Positions 60,948 through 64,000 of a stretch of DNA of 64,000 nucleotides are shown here, one piece after another. The translations under genes were made by a program, and so were the position numbers. Numbering within the stretch: position 1 is the first letter of the stretch; every line of letters starts with the position of its first letter. Location of the stretch: assembly GCA_027314025.1 (NCBI GenBank), contig DAHVCP010000010.1, positions 186,001 through 250,000 of the forward strand. The letters are read 5' to 3'. This DNA comes from Acidobacteriota bacterium. Its GTDB lineage: Bacteria; Acidobacteriota; Terriglobia; Terriglobales; SCQP01. The notes beneath the pieces were generated by a model. It did no database searches, was not told where the DNA came from, and saw nothing but the letters and a program-made list of their open reading frames with translations.

Positions 60948-61868
60948 ATGCCTCAAGCGCCACAATCTCCGCCCCCAGGCGTCGCGCGGGAGTTTCCCCG
61001 CCTGCAAGCGCTGCGCTTGGTTGGCGTTACTCCCAGGCGCCTGCGGCAATGGGAACGCGATGGCTTGATTCCCGCCAAGCGCGCCTACGGCTACGCCGAT
61101 CTGGTCACGCTGCGCCGCCTGCGGCAGTTAAGCGGCGAAGTCGCCGCGCGCGACCTGCGCATGGGCCTCAAGGCGCTGCGGCAATGGGCGCCGGGCGCCG
61201 GCGATCCGCTGGCCGGCATGGGACTGTTTGCCGACCGGCGGCGGCTGGTGGCCAATATCGCCGGCCAGCCGGTCGAGGCGGCGTCGGGGCAAATGCGCCT
61301 GCCGCTGCTGCCCGCCAGTCCCGCCACCGTCACCGCGTTCCGCCCGCGCGAAGTCCAACCCAGCGCCGCCGCCGAGGATTGGTTCACCTATGCGGTATCG
61401 CTGGAAGAACAAGTGGAGCACCGGGATCTGGCCGCGGAAGCTTACCTGCGCTGCCTGCAACTCGATCCGCGCCATGCCAGCGCCATGATCAATTTGGGCA
61501 CCTTGCGGTATCACCAGGGCCATTTCGCCGCGGCGGAGCAATGCTATCGCGGCGCGATCGGCGTGGATCCGGGCTACGCCCTGGCGCACTTCGATCTCGG
61601 CAACGTCCTGGATGAAACCGGCCGTCTCCGCGAGGCGATCACCGCCTACGTCACCGCCTGTGGCTTGGCCCCGGACTATGCCGATGCCCACTACAACCTG
61701 GCCCTCGCCTATGAAAAGGCCGGCCAGCGCCGCCGCGCCATCGCCCACTGGCAGCGCTATCTGCGTCTCGATGGCGGCAGCGCCTGGGCCCAGCACGCCC
61801 GCAATCAATTGCAGCGGGCTCTGGCGCAGGAGCGGCTGAAGCTGGTGCCGGCCGGCAAACGGCCCTAG
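60948..61868 (+). CDS. MerR-like HTH protein fused to TPR repeats
   Basis: This 306-residue protein has an N-terminal winged-helix of MerR style (LRLVGVTPRRLRQWERDGLI, AYGYADLVTLRRLRQLSG) covering about residues 15-85. From about 150 there are four to five TPR motifs (EAYLRCLQLDPRHASAMINL, YHQGHFAAAEQCYRGAIGVD, NVLDETGRLREAITAYVTAC, ALAYEKAGQRRRAIAHWQRY). No membrane segment or metal-binding Cys is present, so it is a cytosolic DNA-binding protein with protein-interaction repeats. The target is unknown. ATG 60948. Confidence 0.85.
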   Translation: MPQAPQSPPPGVAREFPRLQALRLVGVTPRRLRQWERDGLIPAKRAYGYADLVTLRRLRQLSGEVAARDLRMGLKALRQWAPGAGDPLAGMGLFADRRRLVANIAGQPVEAASGQMRLPLLPASPATVTAFRPREVQPSAAAEDWFTYAVSLEEQVEHRDLAAEAYLRCLQLDPRHASAMINLGTLRYHQGHFAAAEQCYRGAIGVDPGYALAHFDLGNVLDETGRLREAITAYVTACGLAPDYADAHYNLALAYEKAGQRRRAIAHWQRYLRLDGGSAWAQHARNQLQRALAQERLKLVPAGKRP

Positions 61869-61924
61869 GCCGGCGCCCGGGCGGGAGGTTTCCCCGCCGC
61901 CACGATTCGCGCGCATAATTTGGG

Positions 61925-62614
61925 GTGCCGTCCTCGCCAGCCCCGGCTCCTTCGCCTGCTCCGCGCCCCGCGGCGTGGAACTGGAAGCGCCGCGCCGTCA
62001 TCACCGCCGCCAAATATCTCGCCCCAGCGCTGATCAACGGCTTGGGCGCGACGCTGCGCGTCTCCCTTCCCGCCGGTTTGCCTCCGGAGCTGGGCCCGGA
62101 GCCGCCGCTGCCGGCGATCTACGCCTTCTGGCACTGCGATCTGCTGCCCATCGCCTGGTACATGCACGGCCGGCGCATCGGCATTTTGGTCAGCCAGCAT
62201 TTCGACGGCGAATGGATCGCCCAAGCCGCCGCCCGCATGGGCTATGTCATTTTCCGCGGTTCCAGCACGCGCGGCGGCACGGAGGCGCTGGCGGAGATGA
62301 CCCAGGCCGTGCGCGCCGGCCTGCCCGTGGCTTTTACCGCCGATGGACCCCGCGGGCCGCGCTGCGTCGCCAAGCCCGGGCCGGTCATGCTGGCCCGCAT
62401 GACCGGCGCGCCGCTGTACGCCATCCACGCCGCAATGCCCAAAGCCCGGCAGGTGAACAGTTGGGACCGCATGCGGATTCCGCATCCGTTCAGCCGCGTG
62501 ACCGGCTATTGGGCCGGCCCCATCCCGGTGTCCGGAACGGCGGGACGCGAGGAAATCGAAACGGCGCGCCAGGCGCTGGAAACGGCGCTCAATCGCCTGC
62601 GCGCGCCGGGCTAA
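61925..62614 (+). CDS. DUF374 lysophospholipid acyltransferase-like protein
   Basis: This 229-residue protein has an N-terminal hydrophobic segment and the DUF374 (LPLAT) core: YAFWHCDLLPIAWYMHGRRI, GILVSQHFDGEWIA, YVIFRGSSTRGGTEALAE, VAFTADGPRGPRCVAKPG. WHCDLLP is the His-containing acyltransferase motif. Members are linked with lipid A or lysophospholipid acylation. GTG 61925 is taken as the start (GGGGTG context), with a Pro/Ala-rich leader of 15 residues. It follows the TPR gene by 56 bp. Confidence 0.85.
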   Translation: MPSSPAPAPSPAPRPAAWNWKRRAVITAAKYLAPALINGLGATLRVSLPAGLPPELGPEPPLPAIYAFWHCDLLPIAWYMHGRRIGILVSQHFDGEWIAQAAARMGYVIFRGSSTRGGTEALAEMTQAVRAGLPVAFTADGPRGPRCVAKPGPVMLARMTGAPLYAIHAAMPKARQVNSWDRMRIPHPFSRVTGYWAGPIPVSGTAGREEIETARQALETALNRLRAPG

Positions 62615-62961
62615 AGCCTTGCCTTATTGCGCTGGAGAGGTGCTGAGCCTGCTCGATATGCTCCGCGCCGAATTCGCCGCCTGGCGCACCGGCGTCACCT
62701 GGCGTTGGGCAAAACCGCGACTCTTCGCGTTGCGCGCGGAACTGGCTTCGTTCGATGGCGGGGCGAAAGTAGGAGTGTTTGTCTGCCCCTGGTCTCCGCG
62801 GGATATTGCCACTCTCCGCCTAGCGGCCCGCCCCGGCCACAATGCGTGGCATGGGACTTCAGCCCGTGTGGCGGCGGCGCTTCCGCCCGCCGCGCCCCGC
62901 CGGGACCCGAGCCCGTCAGCTGCGCGGCGGGCGCAGAATGGAGAAAGGAGGAAGCAAGCCA
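62615..62961. other. Gap between the acyltransferase and gnd genes
   Basis: About 345 bp. An open frame begins at 62619 (MPYCAGEVLSLLDMLRAEFA...), but it turns Arg/Pro-rich, runs into gnd and has no recognised domain, so I do not call it. The gnd ribosome-binding site (AAAGGAGG near 62944-62951) is at the right end. No RNA gene or terminator is seen. Confidence 0.45.
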
Positions 62962-63888
62962 GTGAGACTCGGAATGGTAGGACTAGGCCGCATGGGCGGC
63001 AATATGACCCAGCGGCTGATTCAGGATGGCCACGAAGTGGTGGCCTTCGATCCGGCCGCCGCCGCCGTGGACGCGGCGCGCAAGCATGGCGCCACCGGCG
63101 CTAGCGGCCTGGCGGATCTGGTGGCCAAGTTATCCGCCCCGCGCGTGGTGTGGATCATGGTGCCGGCGGGCAAGATCACCGATTCCACCGTTTCCGAGTT
63201 GCTCGGCCTGTTGTCGCCCGGCGACATCCTGATTGACGGCGGCAATTCCCGCTACACCGATACCATCCGCCACGGACAAGAAGCAGAAGCCAAAAAGGTT
63301 CAGTTCCTCGATGCCGGCACCAGCGGCGGCGTCTGGGGCTTGCAGGTCGGCTACTGCCTGATGGTCGGCGGCCCCAAGCCGGCCTTCGATCGCGCCGAAC
63401 CGATTTTCAAATCCTTGGCCCCGCCCGACGGCTATTTGTACGTCGGGCCGGCCGGGGCCGGGCACTTCGTCAAAATGGTGCACAACGGCATCGAATATGG
63501 CCTGCTCCAGGCCTACGGCGAAGGCTTCGAAATTCTGGAGAAATCGCAGTACGATTTGGACCTGCGCGCCATCGCCCATTTGTGGAATCAAGGCAGCGTG
63601 ATCCGTTCCTGGTTGTGCGAATTGGCGGAGCTGGCGTTTGGCCGCGACGGCCATCTGCAAAACATCAAGGGCTACGTGGACGATTCCGGCGAAGGACGGT
63701 GGACGGTGCAGCAGGCGATTGATGAAAATGTGCCCGCGCCCGTGTTGACCCTATCGCTACTGGCGCGGCTGAGTTCCCGCCAGCCGGAGTCGTTCTCCGC
63801 CAAGGTCATCGCCGCGCTGCGCAATGAATTCGGCGGCCACGCGGTGCAGCGGGAAGGGGGCCCCGCGGCCGGCCCGGGCAAGGCATAA
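62962..63888 (+). CDS. gnd: 6-phosphogluconate dehydrogenase, short (GndA/YqeC-like) type
   Basis: This 308-residue enzyme oxidatively decarboxylates 6-phosphogluconate to ribulose-5-phosphate. It has LGMVGLGRMGGNM (Rossmann), DGGNSRYTDT, FLDAGTSGGVWGLQVGYCLM and VKMVHNGIEYGLLQAYGEG, and the short form of about 300 residues. GTG 62962 is chosen because AAAGGAGG lies about ten bases upstream; ATG 62938 would put that site inside the gene. The next gene begins at the very next base, so the pair is one operon. Confidence 0.94.
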   Translation: MRLGMVGLGRMGGNMTQRLIQDGHEVVAFDPAAAAVDAARKHGATGASGLADLVAKLSAPRVVWIMVPAGKITDSTVSELLGLLSPGDILIDGGNSRYTDTIRHGQEAEAKKVQFLDAGTSGGVWGLQVGYCLMVGGPKPAFDRAEPIFKSLAPPDGYLYVGPAGAGHFVKMVHNGIEYGLLQAYGEGFEILEKSQYDLDLRAIAHLWNQGSVIRSWLCELAELAFGRDGHLQNIKGYVDDSGEGRWTVQQAIDENVPAPVLTLSLLARLSSRQPESFSAKVIAALRNEFGGHAVQREGGPAAGPGKA

Positions 63889-64000
63889 ATGGCGGAGCAA
63901 ACATGCCCCCGGGCGGCGGGGGATTGGGTCATTCGCCCAGCCGCCGTGGATGTGGCCGAGGTTTTCTGCGAACGCATGGCCCAGCGCCTGGCGCGCCGCC
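63889..64000 (+). CDS. Start of a further gene, 3' end missing (possible 6-phosphogluconolactonase)
   Basis: ATG 63889 directly follows the gnd stop, and 37 codons are visible (MAEQTCPRAAGDWVIRPAAV... continuing DVAEVFCERMAQRLARR). The context (pentose-phosphate pathway) and the helix-forming start suggest 6-phosphogluconolactonase or glucose-6-phosphate dehydrogenase, but too little is visible to decide. Confidence 0.5.
   Translation, partial: MAEQTCPRAAGDWVIRPAAVDVAEVFCERMAQRLARR

Noticed and set aside
62619-63104. A 161-codon frame before and into gnd
   Set aside because: It runs out of frame into gnd, becomes Arg/Pro-rich and shows no family motif.

Overview
This window is about 64 kb of GC-rich, gene-dense bacterial chromosome from a Gram-negative organism. 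It carries lipid A/LPS genes (waaA, lpxK, waaF-like, lpxB), a System I cytochrome c maturation set, outer-membrane barrels and RlpA. The gene styles suggest Acidobacteriota: short KdpD proteins beside a porin, a CcmH with a CxCGC cluster, a remnant of a MacB/FtsX-type permease, and secreted proteins of that phylum's type. The phylum is inferred from family resemblance only; no rRNA gene is present.

Layout. 0-3 kb: end of an outer-membrane porin, then two tandem KdpD-like proteins without histidine kinase domains. 3-6 kb: a secreted LolA-like protein and the PcrA/UvrD helicase. 6-10 kb: LPS operon waaA-lpxK-waaF. 10-18 kb: a four-BON-domain protein with a frameshift, a GAF/GGDEF/HD-GYP protein, a PAS histidine kinase with a degenerate receiver, and a coupled ferredoxin reductase/PhzF pair. 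18-25 kb: a secreted FecR-like protein, an intergenic stretch with two terminators and a dispersed repeat, a NYN-LOTUS protein, a YxxGY-repeat protein, folP, rlpA and a HIT protein. 25-30 kb: an M1-peptidase-like protein that has lost its zinc ligands, coupled to lpxB; a glycosyltransferase; two small proteins.

30-34 kb: ccmEABCD, including a 43-codon ccmD. 34-36 kb: manD coupled to a PD-(D/E)XK nuclease-like gene. 36-45 kb: alaS, an ECF sigma/anti-sigma pair, nagA-murA, a GNAT protein and a Cys/Met-metabolism PLP enzyme. 45-51 kb: ccmF-ccmH-ccmI-like plus a membrane protein, then murB, whose 3' end is tandemly repeated together with its stop codon. 51-57 kb: a permease remnant, a second copy of the dispersed repeat, a NiCoT nickel/cobalt transporter, a barrel protein, mltG, a zinc-ribbon methyltransferase and a frameshifted APH-fold kinase gene. 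57.5-59 kb: an RsbW-like kinase, a STAS antagonist and a CMD/AhpD-family gene. 59-64 kb: gamma-glutamyltranspeptidase, a MerR/TPR protein, a DUF374 acyltransferase, 6-phosphogluconate dehydrogenase and the start of another gene.

The most notable item is the CMD/AhpD gene at 58327-58866. An in-frame TGA sits exactly where the second cysteine of the CxxC redox motif belongs, the family homology continues past it in the same frame, and a 7-bp stem with a GGC loop lies 20 nt downstream, as expected for a bacterial SECIS element. The gene most likely encodes a selenoprotein with a C-x-x-Sec active site, co-transcribed with a partner-switching anti-sigma module. The two ccm loci together provide nearly a full cytochrome c maturation pathway, with a CxxxY-type CcmE beside an unusual CcmH.
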